From NCBI GenBank assembly GCA_900635495.1, contig LR134136.1, positions 3,906,001 through 3,970,000 of the forward strand: 64,000 bases of DNA, given 5' to 3'. This DNA comes from Atlantibacter hermannii. GTDB taxonomy: Bacteria; Pseudomonadota; Gammaproteobacteria; Enterobacterales; Enterobacteriaceae. How positions within the stretch are numbered: position 1 is the first letter of the stretch; every line of letters starts with the position of its first letter. Below the pieces are notes generated by a model. That model had not been told where the DNA came from and did no database searches. It was given only the letters and a program-made list of their open reading frames with translations. Of this stretch, positions 45,002 through 55,191 are shown in pieces. The position numbers and the translations under genes were made by a program.

Positions 45002-45568
45002 ATGAGTAATCATGATGCTGCAATCACCACCTGTTACGGACCGGTGAGCGCAAAAGTCATTCAAAAGGCACAGAAAATCCGCCTGTTAATTCTGGACGTC
45101 GACGGCGTCATGTCCGACGGTCTGATCTATATGGGCAACAATGGCGAAGAGCTCAAAGCGTTCAATGTGCGTGACGGCTATGGCATACGCTGCGCGCTGA
45201 CCTCGGACATTGAGGTCGCAATCATTACCGGCCGCAAAGCGAAGCTGCTGGAAGATCGCTGCGCCACGCTGAAGATCAAGCATCTATACCAGGGGCAGTC
45301 GGATAAACTTATCGCCTATCGCGAGCTGCTGGAAAAACTGTCGCTGACGGCACAGCAAGTGGCGTACGTTGGCGATGATCTCATCGACTGGCCCGTCATG
45401 GCCGAGGTAGGGCTGAGTGTCGCGGTTGCCGATGCGCATCCTCTGCTGACGCCGCGAGCGGATTACGTAACCCATATTGCCGGTGGGCGCGGTGCGGTTC
45501 GCGAAGTGTGCGATCTGCTGCTGTTGGCGCAGGGCAAACTGGAAGATGCCAAAGGGCAATCGATATGA
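45002..45568 (+). CDS. kdsC: Kdo-8-phosphate phosphatase KdsC
   Basis: 188 residues, from the ATG at 45002 (MSNHDAAITTCYGPVSAKV), which matches the E. coli length; an earlier in-frame ATG at 44984 overlaps the kdsD stop. HAD-superfamily motifs: DVDGVMSDG (nucleophile Asp), ITGRKAKLL, and GDDLIDWPVM. It removes phosphate from Kdo-8-P. The sequence ends LLLLAQGKLEDAKGQSI as in the family. It overlaps lptC by 4 bases (ATGA). Confidence 0.96.
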   Translation: MSNHDAAITTCYGPVSAKVIQKAQKIRLLILDVDGVMSDGLIYMGNNGEELKAFNVRDGYGIRCALTSDIEVAIITGRKAKLLEDRCATLKIKHLYQGQSDKLIAYRELLEKLSLTAQQVAYVGDDLIDWPVMAEVGLSVAVADAHPLLTPRADYVTHIAGGRGAVREVCDLLLLAQGKLEDAKGQSI

Positions 45569-46140
45569 GTACAACCAGACGTTGGGTTATCATTCTGCTC
45601 TCGCTGGCGGCGCTGATTCTTATCGGCATTAACCTGACGAGCCAGGACGACGCAACGCAGGTCGTGACAAATAATAACGAGCCGACCTATCAAAGCGAGC
45701 TGTCCAACACCCTGGTTTACAGTCCTGAAGGGGCGTTAAATTATCAGCTTGAAGCGCAACACGTTGAATACTTTTCCGGGGATGGCGTGTCGTGGTTTAC
45801 CAAACCCGTCATGATCATGCTCGATGCGAATAAAATTCCGACCTGGTCGATTAAGTCAGATAAAGCCAAGCTGACCAATGACCGGATGCTTTATCTGTAC
45901 GGCAATGTCGTTGTTGATGCGCTCACACCTGACGCGCAGTTACGCAAAATTACTACCGATAACGCGCAGATCAACTTACTGACGCAGGATGTCGCGTCAG
46001 ACGATCTGGTCACGTTATACGGCACCAGCTTTAACTCCAGCGGCCTGAGAATGCGCGGAAACTTGCGCAGCAAAACTGCCGAGCTGATTGAAAAGGTTAG
46101 AACGTCCTATGAAATTCCAAATAAACAAACTCAGCCTTAA
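45565..46140 (+). CDS. lptC: LPS export protein LptC
   Basis: 191 residues. A single N-terminal membrane helix (about 7-25, WVIILLSLAALILIGINL) anchors a periplasmic beta-jellyroll. LptC joins the LptBFG extractor to the LptA bridge. The conserved periplasmic stretch LNYQLEAQHVEYF and the final RGNLRSKTAELIEKVRTSYE are intact. The start overlaps the kdsC stop by 4 bases and the end overlaps lptA by 32 bases. Confidence 0.96.
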   Translation: MSTTRRWVIILLSLAALILIGINLTSQDDATQVVTNNNEPTYQSELSNTLVYSPEGALNYQLEAQHVEYFSGDGVSWFTKPVMIMLDANKIPTWSIKSDKAKLTNDRMLYLYGNVVVDALTPDAQLRKITTDNAQINLLTQDVASDDLVTLYGTSFNSSGLRMRGNLRSKTAELIEKVRTSYEIPNKQTQP

Positions 46141-46666
46141 TCTGGCCTTATCCGGTGCGTTGCTGGCAGCGACTTTCCCTGCGCTGGCCCTCACCGGTGA
46201 TACCGATCAGCCGATTCATATTGAATCCGATCAACAGTCGCTGGATATGCAAGGCAACGTCGTGACCTTCACCGGCAACGTTGTGGTGACCCAGGGCACC
46301 ATTAAGATCAATGCCGATAAAGTGGTGGTCACCCGTCCGGGCGGCGAAAGCGGTAAAGAAGTGATTGACGGCTACGGGAAACCCGCCACGTTTTATCAAA
46401 TGCAGGACAACGGCAAACCGGTAAAAGGCCACGCCGATACCATGCACTATGAACTGCAAAATGATTTTGTCGTGCTCACCGGCAACGCGTTTCTTGAACA
46501 GCTGGACAGCAATATCAAAGGCGACAAGATCACCTATCTGGTTAAAGAGCAGAAAATGCAAGCCTTCAGCGATAAAGGTAAGCGCGTGACGACCATACTG
46601 GTGCCGTCACAATTGCAGGACAAGAACCAACCGGCCAATGCGCCAGCACCTAACAAGAGTAACTAA
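46109..46666 (+). CDS. lptA: periplasmic LPS transport bridge protein LptA
   Basis: 185 residues from MKFQINKLSLNLALSGALLA with a 27-residue signal peptide ending FPALA, as in E. coli. The body is a V-shaped beta-jellyroll (OstA-like; VVTFTGNVVVTQGTIKINADKVVV) that polymerises to span the periplasm between LptC and LptD. The start lies inside the lptC 3' end. The E. coli gene also has a sigma-E promoter inside lptC; the spacing of candidate boxes here is not convincing. Confidence 0.96.
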   Translation: MKFQINKLSLNLALSGALLAATFPALALTGDTDQPIHIESDQQSLDMQGNVVTFTGNVVVTQGTIKINADKVVVTRPGGESGKEVIDGYGKPATFYQMQDNGKPVKGHADTMHYELQNDFVVLTGNAFLEQLDSNIKGDKITYLVKEQKMQAFSDKGKRVTTILVPSQLQDKNQPANAPAPNKSN

Positions 46667-46672
46667 TTTTTT

Positions 46673-47400
46673 ATGGCAACATTAACTGCGAAAAACCTCG
46701 CGAAAGCCTATAAAGGCCGTCGCGTCGTCCGAGGATGTCAGCCTGACGGTTAACTCAGGCGAGATTGTTGGTCTACTGGGCCCGAACGGTGCCGGTAAAA
46801 CCACCACGTTCTACATGGTGGTGGGCATTGTTCCGCGCGATGCGGGCAACATCATTATCGACGAAGAAGATATCAGTCTGTTGCCGCTGCATGCCCGCGC
46901 CCGCCGCGGCATCGGTTATCTGCCGCAGGAAGCCTCTATATTTCGTCGTTTGAGCGTCTATGACAACCTGATGGCCGTGCTGCAAATTCGTGACGATCTG
47001 ACCAGCGAGCAGCGTGAAGATCGCGCCACCGAACTGATGGAAGAGTTCCACATCGAGCATCTGCGTAACAGCCTTGGCCAGTCGCTCTCCCGGTGGTGAA
47101 CGTCGCCGTGTGGAAATCGCCCGCGCCCTGGCGGCCAATCCGAAATTTATTCTGCTTGATGAGCCATTTGCTGGGGTAGATCCCATCTCGGTTATTGATA
47201 TAAAACGTATTATTGAACACCTGCGCGACAGCGGTCTTGGCGTTCTCATCACCGACCATAACGTGCGCGAAACACTGGCCGTGTGCGAACGTGCCTACAT
47301 CGTAAGCCAGGGCAATCTCATTGCGCACGGTACGCCCGAACAAATCCTGCAAGACGAACAAGTTAAACGTGTGTATCTTGGGGAAGAGTTCAGACTCTGA
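46673..47400 (+). pseudogene. lptB: LPS export ABC ATPase LptB, frame broken by two 1-base insertions
   Basis: The ATG at 46673 starts MATLTAKNLAKAYKGRRVV; an extra C at 46729-46730 then shifts the frame. The next stretch (with GPNGAGKTTTFYMVVGIVPRD) is in a second frame until an extra C at 47089-47091 inside the signature LSGGERRRVEIARALA; the third part holds LLDEPFAGVDP and ITDHNV. Removing both C gives 241 residues, the exact E. coli length. LptB drives LPS extraction with LptFG and is essential, so both breaks are almost surely sequence errors. It sits 6 bp after lptA. Confidence 0.92.
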
Positions 47401-47578
47401 TACGGTAGAGCAAATCACAGAGGGTTGAAGCTCCCTGTCGAAGCTTCACAATCTGCCTGTGCAGGTATAATTGACGTATATCCACTTACCGCTTCATGGC
47501 ATCGATTCGGCATTCAGCCAGGGATGACAGGCGCGGTGACATGTTAAGGGTATAAACCTGAGGAATGTTGCTCTGAAT

Positions 47579-49013
47579 ATGAAGCAAGGTTTGCAACTGA
47601 GGCTGAGCCAACAGCTTGCCATGACGCCGCAACTGCAGCAGGCGATACGTTTGTTGCAGCTGTCTACGTTAGAACTCCAGCAGGAACTGCAACAGGCGCT
47701 GGACAGCAATCCGTTGCTGGAGCAAACCGACTTTCATGATGAGATAGACGCCCCAGGCAACGCGCGATACCGAAACGCTGGACACCGCCGACGCCCTTGA
47801 ACAGAAAGAGATGCCGGACGAACTGCCGCTGGACGCCAGTTGGGACGAAATCTATACCGCAGGAACGCCGTCAGGCAATGGCGTCGACTATCAGGACGAT
47901 GAGCTACCCATTTATCAGGGCGAAACCACCCAGTCGCTACAGGACTATTTAATGTGGCAGGTGGAGCTCACCCCTTTCTCCGATACCGACCGTGCGATTG
48001 CCACCTCGATTGTCGATGCCGTTGACGATACCGGCTATCTCACCGTCTCGCTGGAAGATATCCTGGAAAGCATCGGCAATGATGAAACCGATATCGAAGA
48101 AGTCGAAGCGGTGCTTAAACGCATTCAACGCTTCGATCCGGTCGGTGTCGCGGCACGCGATTTGCGTGACTGCCTGCTGATCCAACTCTCGCAGTACGCT
48201 AAAGACACCCCGTTACTGGAAGAATCGCGCCTTATCGTCAGCGAACACCTCGATCTGCTGGCAAATCACGATTTCCGCACCCTGATGCGCGTTACCCGTC
48301 TTAAAGAAGATGTGCTGAAACAGGCGGTCAACTTTATCCAGTCGCTGGACCCGCGGCCTGGCCAGTCTATTCAGACCAGCGAGCCGGAATATGTCATCCC
48401 CGATGTGCTGGTGCGCAAACACAACGGCGTCTGGACGGTTGAGCTTAACGCCGACAGTATTCCGCGTTTGAAAATAAACCAGCAATACGCCTCAATGGGC
48501 GCCAGCGCCCGTAACGAAGCCGACGGTCAGTTTATCCGCAGCAACCTTCAGGAAGCACGCTGGCTGATTAAAAGCCTGGAGAGCCGCAACGACACGCTCC
48601 TGCGCGTTAGCCGTTGCATTGTTGAACAGCAGCAGGCTTTCTTTGAACAGGGCGAAGAGTTTATGAAACCGATGGTGCTGGCAGATATCGCCCAGGCCGT
48701 CGAGATGCACGAATCGACCATTTCTCGCGTCACTACGCAGAAGTATCTGCACAGTCCGCGGGGGATTTTTGAACTGAAATATTTCTTCTCCAGCCACGTG
48801 AATACCGAAGGAGGAGGCGAAGCCTCATCCACGGCGATCCGGGCGCTGGTGAAGAAATTGATTGCAGGTGAGAACCCTGCAAAACCGCTGAGCGACAGTA
48901 AGCTGACCTCCATGCTGTCTGAACAAGGTATCATGGTGGCACGCCGTACCGTCGCTAAATATCGAGAGTCTTTGTCCATCCCGCCGTCAAATCAGCGTAA
49001 ACAACTGGTCTGA
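47579..49013 (+). pseudogene. rpoN: RNA polymerase sigma-54 factor RpoN, frame broken by a 1-base insertion
   Basis: Starts MKQGLQLRLSQQLAMTPQLQ, the Gln-rich activator-responsive region I. An extra C in the run at 47751-47754 stops the frame at 47800; removing it restores the acidic region II (TLDTADALEQKEMPDELPLD) and a 477-residue protein, the E. coli length. The C-terminal helix-turn-helix (SDSKLTSMLSEQGIMVARRT-type) and RpoN box ARRTVAKYRE are intact. Sigma-54 directs nitrogen and other regulons. It leads the rpoN-hpf-ptsN-rapZ-npr cluster. Confidence 0.93.
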
Positions 49014-49035
49014 CTTAACCGATAAGGAAGACACT

Positions 49036-49323
49036 ATGCAGCTCAACATCACAGGACATAACGTCGAAATTACTGAGTCTTTGCGCGACTTTTTGAACAC
49101 CAAGTTCGCCAAGCTGGAGCAGTATTTTGAAAGGATAAACCAAGTCTATATTGTGCTGAAAGTGGAGAAAGTCACTCACATCTCGGATGCAACCCTGCAT
49201 GTGAATGGCGGGGAGATTCATGCCAGTGCGGAAGGGCAAGACATGTATGCGGCTATCGACGGGCTGATTGATAAACTGGCGCGTCAATTGACTAAACATA
49301 AAGATAAACTAAAACAACATTAA
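49036..49323 (+). CDS. hpf: ribosome hibernation promoting factor HPF (short form)
   Basis: 95 residues, the E. coli length (MQLNITGHNVEITESLRDFL). Beta-alpha-beta-beta-beta-alpha fold of the YfiA/HPF family. It promotes 100S ribosome dimers in stationary phase together with RMF. It lies 22 bp after rpoN. An 11 bp stem-loop follows the stop. Confidence 0.95.
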   Translation: MQLNITGHNVEITESLRDFLNTKFAKLEQYFERINQVYIVLKVEKVTHISDATLHVNGGEIHASAEGQDMYAAIDGLIDKLARQLTKHKDKLKQH

Positions 49324-49348
49324 TAGTCCGGGCGTTTACCTGATGCTT

Positions 49349-49381
49349 CAACGGCTCGTGGTCACTGACAACGAGCCGTTG
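49349..49381 (+). other. stem-loop between hpf and ptsN
   Basis: CAACGGCTCGT (49349-49359) pairs perfectly with ACGAGCCGTTG (49371-49381) around 11 bases. There is no T tract, so it is more likely an mRNA-stabilising or attenuating hairpin within the operon than a terminator. Confidence 0.6.
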
Positions 49382-49406
49382 GCATTGAGAATGCTTAGGT
49401 GAAAAT

Positions 49407-49886
49407 ATGATGACGAACGATTTAAGCAGTGTCCTTAACCAGGAATGTACCCGAAGCGGCGTTCACTGCCAGAGTAAAAAACGCGCTCTGGAAATTATCA
49501 GCGAACTCGCCGCAAAGCAGTTAAGCCTGCCCCCGCAAGTGGTGTTTGAAGCCATACTGACACGCGAACGTATGGGCAGTACCGGTATCGGCAATGGCAT
49601 CGCCATTCCGCATGGAAAACTGGAAGAAGACACCCTGCGCGCCGTCGGCGTGTTCGTCCGGCTGGAAACGCCCATCGCGTTCGATGCCATCGACAACCAA
49701 CCGGTAGATTTGCTTTTTGCGCTGCTGGTTCCTGCGGATCAAACCAAAACGCATTTACATACCCTGTCGTTAGTGGCAAAGCGTTTGGCTGACAAAACGA
49801 TTTGCCGCCGCCTGCGCGCCGCGCAAACCGACGAAGAGCTGTATCAGATCATCACTGAAGGCAGCAATGAAAATCAAAGCGAATAA
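49407..49886 (+). CDS. ptsN: nitrogen PTS enzyme IIA (EIIA-Ntr) PtsN
   Basis: 159 residues of the PTS EIIA type-2 (mannitol) domain. The phosphorylated His is at residue 69 in IGNGIAIPHGK, downstream of RERMGSTG. PtsN accepts phosphate from NPr and, depending on its state, regulates K+ uptake (TrkA, KdpD) and other targets. Two adjacent ATGs (49407, 49410) are possible starts. The N-terminus is a few residues shorter than in E. coli (163). Confidence 0.95.
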   Translation: MMTNDLSSVLNQECTRSGVHCQSKKRALEIISELAAKQLSLPPQVVFEAILTRERMGSTGIGNGIAIPHGKLEEDTLRAVGVFVRLETPIAFDAIDNQPVDLLFALLVPADQTKTHLHTLSLVAKRLADKTICRRLRAAQTDEELYQIITEGSNENQSE

Positions 49887-49946
49887 TCGGGTGGAGGAAA
49901 TCACCCTGGCTGCAGGAATGCAGCCCGCCGTGTGGGAGAAATCAAG

Positions 49947-50801
49947 ATGGTATTGATGATTGTCAGCGGACGCTCAGGTTCGGGGAAATCCGTCGCGCTG
50001 CGTGCGCTGGAAGATATGGGTTTCTATTGTGTGGATAACTTGCCGGTTGTGCTGCTGCCCGATCTGGCCCGCACCCTTTCCGACAGCCATATTTCTGCTG
50101 CCGTCAGCATTGATGTGCGCAACATGCCGGAATCGCCGGAAATCTTTGAACAGGCGATGAGCAATCTGCCGGACACCTTTTCTCCGCAACTGCTGTTTCT
50201 TGATGCCGACCGTAACACGCTGATCCGCCGTTACAGCGACACCCGCCGCCTGCATCCGTTATCCAGTAAAAATCTCTCGCTGGAAAGTGCAATCGACCAG
50301 GAAAGCGATCTGCTGGAACCGCTGCGTTCCCGGGCCGATCTGATTGTCGATACATCAGAAATGTCGGTACATGAACTGGCCGAAATGCTGCGAACCCGCC
50401 TGCTGGGTAAACGCGAGCGCGAGCTGACCATGGTCTTCGAATCCTTTGGCTTCAAGCATGGCATCCCGATTGACGCCGATTACGTGTTTGATGTGCGCTT
50501 TTTACCCAACCCGCACTGGGATCCCAAACTGCGCCCGATGACCGGCCTGGATAAACCTGTGGCGGCGTTCCTCGATCGCCATACCGAAGTGCATAACTTC
50601 ATCTACCAGACGCGCAGCTATCTGGAACTGTGGCTGCCGATGCTGGAAACCAACAACCGTAGCTATTTGACGGTGGCCATCGGCTGTACCGGCGGTAAAC
50701 ACCGCTCCGTGTATATTGCCGAACAACTGGCTGATTATTTCCGCTCTCGCGGTAAAAACGTCCAGTCCCGTCATCGCACGCTGGAAAAACGCAAAACATG
50801 A
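49947..50801 (+). CDS. rapZ: RNase adaptor protein RapZ
   Basis: 284 residues, the E. coli length (MVLMIVSGRSGSGKSVALRA). A Walker A (GRSGSGKS, 8-15) and kinase-like N-domain precede the C-terminal domain that binds GlmZ/GlmY sRNAs and RNase E (HRSVYIAEQLADYF and the basic tail RSRGKNVQSRHRTLEKRKT). It controls glmS mRNA and so the supply of glucosamine-6-phosphate, the substrate of GlmM elsewhere in this window. It overlaps npr by 4 bases. Confidence 0.96.
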   Translation: MVLMIVSGRSGSGKSVALRALEDMGFYCVDNLPVVLLPDLARTLSDSHISAAVSIDVRNMPESPEIFEQAMSNLPDTFSPQLLFLDADRNTLIRRYSDTRRLHPLSSKNLSLESAIDQESDLLEPLRSRADLIVDTSEMSVHELAEMLRTRLLGKRERELTMVFESFGFKHGIPIDADYVFDVRFLPNPHWDPKLRPMTGLDKPVAAFLDRHTEVHNFIYQTRSYLELWLPMLETNNRSYLTVAIGCTGGKHRSVYIAEQLADYFRSRGKNVQSRHRTLEKRKT

Positions 50802-51070
50802 CCGTTAAACAAACCGTTGAAATCACCAATAAGCTGGGCATGCACGCACGCCCGGCGATGAAGCTGTTTGAATTAGTCCAGAGTTTCGATGCGGAAGTGT
50901 TATTGCGCAACGAGGCGGGCACCGAAGCGGAAGCCAGCAGCGTGATCGGTCTGTTGATGCTGGATTCCGCCAAGGGTGGTCATATCGAAATCGAAGCCAA
51001 CGGCCCGCAGGAAGTCGAAGCGCTGGCGGCGGTGATTGCACTCTTTAACGCCGGTTTTGACGAAGACTAA
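50798..51070 (+). CDS. npr: nitrogen-PTS phosphocarrier protein NPr
   Basis: 90 residues of the HPr family. The phosphorylated His16 lies in NKLGMHARPAMKL. NPr relays phosphate from EI-Ntr (PtsP) to PtsN. It overlaps rapZ by 4 bases (ATGA) and ends 12 bp before convergent mtgA. Confidence 0.95.
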   Translation: MTVKQTVEITNKLGMHARPAMKLFELVQSFDAEVLLRNEAGTEAEASSVIGLLMLDSAKGGHIEIEANGPQEVEALAAVIALFNAGFDED

Positions 51071-51081
51071 CGGCAACGCGA

Positions 51082-51811
51082 TCAGTGCAGATCGTGCTGC
51101 ACCATAAACTCTTCGCCGCCCAACTGCCGCATTTGTCGCAGGATCCACGCCTGGCGCGAGCGCACATAGCCTGATGGCGCATCCGCTTTAAAACGCAGCG
51201 GATTCGGCAGTACGGCTGCGAGCAACGCGGCCTGAGACGCGCTTAGCTGGCTGGCGGGTTTATTAAAATAGCGCCGGGCGGCGGCCTCCACGCCAAAGAT
51301 CCCGTCGCCAAATTCAGCGATATTGAGATAAACCGTCAGGATCCGCCGCTTACTCCACACCGTCTCGATCCCTACCGTTAAGCCCGCTTCCAGCCCTTTC
51401 CGCACCCAGCTTCTGCCATCCCATAAAAAGAGATTCTTCGCCGTTTGTTGTGAGAGCGTTGACGCGCCGCGAATGCGATTTTCATTGCGTTCGTTGTGGG
51501 CCACGGCCTTCTGGATAGCGGCCATATCGAACCCCCCAGTGCTCCGGGAATTTTTGGTCTTCCGCAGCGATCACCGCAAGCCCCATCCAGGGAGAGATCT
51601 CATCCATTCCGACCCAGTCGGAATGCGCGACATAGCCAAAATCACCGTGCAGCCACGCGGAAATTTGCCGCTCCATCATCACCGCTGAAAAAGGCACCGG
51701 CAGCATACCGAACACGATGATCCCGGCAATCCACATCCCGGCAATCCCCAGGATTACCCGGATAACCCAGCGCTTAAGCGCACCGGGTATCGACATGCGG
51801 CCTCGCGTCAT
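51082..51811 (-). pseudogene. mtgA: monofunctional peptidoglycan glycosyltransferase MtgA, frame broken by a 1-base insertion
   Basis: GT51 family. The ATG at 51811 overlaps the elbB stop as ATGA. One N-terminal membrane helix (about 15-38) precedes AVIAAEDQKFPEHWG, with the catalytic Glu in AAEDQKF. An extra G in the run at 51532-51537 breaks the frame; the rest (NERNENRIRGASTLSQQTAKN and KRILTVYLNIAEFGDGIFG) is intact. Corrected length is 242 residues, exactly as in E. coli. It polymerises lipid II at the division site. I read the break as a sequencing error. Confidence 0.9.
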
Positions 51812-52461
51812 TCGCACAGATCCAACACCCGTGCCACCAGTTTCTCTATGCCATCTGCGGCTTCATCGATGCGTTTAGCCAGCATATAAGCTGGCGTCGT
51901 CACCACCTTATTCTCTTCATCGACCACGATATCTTCGACCGGGCATGGCACATGCTCGCCGCCCATTTCTTCAATGACCTCGGCGGTATCGATGTCGGTG
52001 CCGATGGTGAGGCGCAACGGTGCCGGAATAAGTTTCGGCAGCATAGCCGGGGCAATGCACAGGAAACCGAGCGGCTTACCTGAGGCATGCATCGCCTGCA
52101 CCAGTTTGCGCAGATCCGGATCGACCGTACAGTCGCTGCCCTGGCTGGCAAAATTGCTGAGGTTTTTCGCCGCGCCGAAACCGCCCGGCACAATCAGCGC
52201 ATCCAGCTGATCGGCATGCGCCGCGCTGAGCGGTTCGATCGCGCCACGGGCGATACGCGCAGCTTCGATCAACGCATTCCGGTTTTCCGCCATGGGATCT
52301 CCGGTCAAATGGTTGATCACGTCCGCCTGAGGTTTATCTGGCGCGAAGCAGCACGCCTGCGCGCCCTGTCGTGCCAGCGCCAGTAACGTGATGACCGCTT
52401 CATGGATTTCCGCGCCGTCATATACGCCACATCCGGCCAGCACCACGCCTATTTTTTTCAT
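51808..52461 (-). CDS. elbB: glyoxalase ElbB (DJ-1/PfpI family)
   Basis: 217 residues, the E. coli length. DJ-1-like flavodoxin fold with GCGVYDGAEIHEAVI at the start and the nucleophile-elbow region FLCIAPAMLPKL. E. coli ElbB shows weak glyoxalase activity and affects isoprenoid yield. The last 4 bases overlap the mtgA start (ATGA), so the two are coupled. Confidence 0.94.
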   Translation of the reverse strand: MKKIGVVLAGCGVYDGAEIHEAVITLLALARQGAQACCFAPDKPQADVINHLTGDPMAENRNALIEAARIARGAIEPLSAAHADQLDALIVPGGFGAAKNLSNFASQGSDCTVDPDLRKLVQAMHASGKPLGFLCIAPAMLPKLIPAPLRLTIGTDIDTAEVIEEMGGEHVPCPVEDIVVDEENKVVTTPAYMLAKRIDEAADGIEKLVARVLDLCE

Positions 52462-52578
52462 TGCGACATTCCTTTTCTTTTGTCAACGTTAAGTCAATAA
52501 ATTGCGCTTATAAAACGCTATGCTTCACACATTTAACTGATTCACGTAACAATAAATTTAAGTTTTGCTATCTTAATG

Positions 52579-52700
52579 CTCGTACCATTCAGTCTACCTG
52601 GCCATGTTATTTCACTATCACAACACCACTAACATGGTCCCGATTTCCCTGGTGTTGGCGCAGTATTCGCGCACCCCGGTATAGCCGGGGTCATTTTTTT
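52579..52700 (+). ncRNA. arcZ: Hfq-dependent small RNA ArcZ
   Basis: The 3' half (GATTTCCCTGGTGTTGGCGC and onward to the terminator CCCCGG-TATAG-CCGGGG, TCA, then seven T) is nearly identical to the processed E. coli ArcZ, which activates rpoS and represses flhDC and other mRNAs. It lies in the same place, between elbB and arcB, on the strand opposite both. The T run lies within the last 10 bases of arcB. The 5' half is diverged; a -10 like TATCTT at 52569-52574 suggests a start near 52580, giving about 121 bases as in E. coli. Confidence 0.9.
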
Positions 52701-55027
52701 GGTGCGTTCGCCACCCACGCTTTCAACACCGCTACGTCGTTCTGCCACTCCTGTTTTAACTCTTCAATCCATTCGCCGACGTTATCCCACCATGCCGGAA
52801 GATCCGGTGACTGGATCTGCTGCGCAACTTGCTGGAGATGGCGTAAACCAATCGATCCTGCGGCGCCTTTGATCTTATGGCCCTCTTCAACGATCCCTTT
52901 CTGATCCCGCGCGGTGAGGTTCGAATCCAGAATGCTCAGGTAGCCTGGCATCATTTTTTCGAAAACGGCAAGACCATCGGTAATCAACTTCGGCCCAACC
53001 AGTTCGATGTACTGTTCCAGCATCGCGACATCGAGTAATGCATTCTGTTTACTGTGTTGTTCGAGTGACACAATTCTCTCCTCCTGGTTTGTGCGCGTAT
53101 CCCAGAACTTTTTGATCATGGCAGTCAGCGCCGGGACGGATAGCGGTTTACTGAGCACGTCATCCATGCCCGCAGCAAGGTATTCGCCTTTGTCTTTCAA
53201 CACATTGGCGGTTAATGCCACCAGCGGCGGCAATTCTTCTTTCTGGAACTGGCTGGTGAGCTTGCGGGAAATATCCAGCCCGGTCATATCCGGAAGCTGA
53301 ATATCCAGCAGTACCAGGTCGTACTCGCCCAGTTTGAACATGTCGAGGGCTTCCTGTCCCGTCATCGCCACATCCACACTGTTGCCCATTTTTTCCAGTA
53401 CCGAGCGAGCGACAATCACGTTCAGCTCAATGTCTTCTACCAGCAGGACGTGTAAAGCAGGCAGCGGCATATCGTCATCGCTGGTCGTGCTGTCAATTTC
53501 TTCCGCCACACGCGGTGCCTGCACCGTCAGGGGTAAATACCGAGCCCTTGCCGGGATGACTGCTAACGGTAATATCGCCACCCATGTTTTTCGCCAGTCG
53601 GCGTGATACCGCCAGGCCAATGCCGGTGCCGGTAGCAGGTTTACCGCCATGGCTGTCTTTCACCTGATAGTACATGGCGAAAATTTTATCCTGCTCGCTT
53701 TGAGGAATACCGATACCGGAATCTTCCACTTCAAACCGCAGCATGCCGTTTTCATAACTGACCCGCACGGTAACCTGGCCTTTCTGGGTGAATTTCACCG
53801 CGTTGCTAATCAGGTTCCAGATAATCTGGCGCAGGCGCGTTCCGTCGGTGATGACTTTATGCGGCAGCGGCAGCGCCGGCTCCATCACAAACCGCAGGCC
53901 TTTTTGCTGAGCCTGTAGCCCGGAGAGGTTTTCAAGATCCGCGAGGAAACCGGTGAAATCAATCGGCTGGTTATCAAGCTGCACTTTACGGCGCTCGATT
54001 TTATCCATGTCGATGATGTCGTTAAAAATATGCCCAAGCGTAACGGCAGAGACGTGAATGGTTTGCAGATATTTATGCTGTTCCGGCGTCAGATCCGTAT
54101 CCAGCAGAATACGGCTAAGGCCGACGATGCCGTTAAGCGGCGTACGCAACTCATGACTGATTGTTGAGATAAAGGTCGTCTTATCGCGGCTCGCCGTTCC
54201 AGCGCGTCCTGATAGCGCTTACGTTCGGTAATATCGCGGCCAAAGCCCATTAATCCGTGGCGTTTCCCCACGCGATCGTAATAAGGCACTTTACGAATTT
54301 CAAAACAGGCTTTGCGCCCGTCGGGATAATCCAGCCACTGTTCATAGGTCAGGGAGACATTATGGCGGAAGACTTTCTCATCGGTTTCAATGACTTTTTC
54401 CGCCGCTTCCGGGGCATACACGTCATGCGGCTGTAATCCGATCAGCTGTTTTTCGCTTTTACCGGTCAACAGTTCCATGGCGCGGTTGCAGCCGGAAAAT
54501 GCTTTATCTTCATTGCGATAAAACACCAGATCCGGCGATGCATCGAGGAAAGAGCGTAAAAACGACGATTGCTGCTCCAGCTGGATTTGCGTGACTTCAC
54601 GCTCTTTCATCTCAACGGTGAGCTGCTCCAGCACCTTCTGGCGCCCGGCTTCCGCCTTTTCTCGCTCGGCGTTTTGCTGGTTAAGCTGGTTTATGTTGTC
54701 TTTTAACTGGACAGTGAGTTTCAGATCGCGCTCGCGCATCTCCTCAAGCTTATCCACCAGCTTTGACAGACGCTGGCGCGACTCTTCCAGTTGTTCAACG
54801 ACCACAGACAGGAAATAGACCGCCCACGGCGTGATCAATAAACCGAAAAAGATGGAGCGAATGACATCAATGCTTTCGACCCGGCCATGCAACACCATGG
54901 TCACCGCCATTTGCACGACCATCGCCAGTATTACCAGGGCCAGCGCCAGTAAAAGAGAAAAACGAACCAGGCCAAGTTTGACCAACAGATCAACGTAATA
55001 CTGAGCCAACATACGGATTTGCTTCAT
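52691..55027 (-). pseudogene. arcB: aerobic respiration control sensor kinase ArcB, frame broken by two compensating-length indels
   Basis: Tripartite hybrid kinase. The ATG at 55027 gives MKQIRMLAQYYVDLLVKLGL; two membrane helices, a coiled coil and a PAS domain (FLDASPDLVFYRNEDKAF) follow. A missing G at 54193-54195 shifts the frame just before the phosphorylated His of SHELRTPLNG; an extra base at 53530-53533 shifts it again after the ATPase region (GTGIGLAVSRRLAKNMGGDI). The receiver Asp (LVLLDIQLPDM) and the Hpt His (GHKIKGAAGSIGLRHL) are intact. Corrected length is 778 residues, exactly E. coli. ArcB senses quinone redox state and phosphorylates ArcA. Confidence 0.93.
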
Positions 55028-55191
55028 AGGATGTTCCTTCGCTGCGTACCGCTCAATAATACTCAATTCCGGCGGTTACGCTGAAGGTTGTGCAAAAAAG
55101 TGCGGGATCAAAAGGGTTTATCGGCGCCTGGACGGACCACCAGGCGATTTTATCAGCATTCTTTATGCCCCGACGGGCTGCCACGGGGTGC

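Noticed and set aside
46040..46100. A sigma-E promoter for lptA inside lptC
   Set aside because: GGAAACTT is present, but the spacing to the nearest TCTGA-like box is 18 bases, too long for a safe call.
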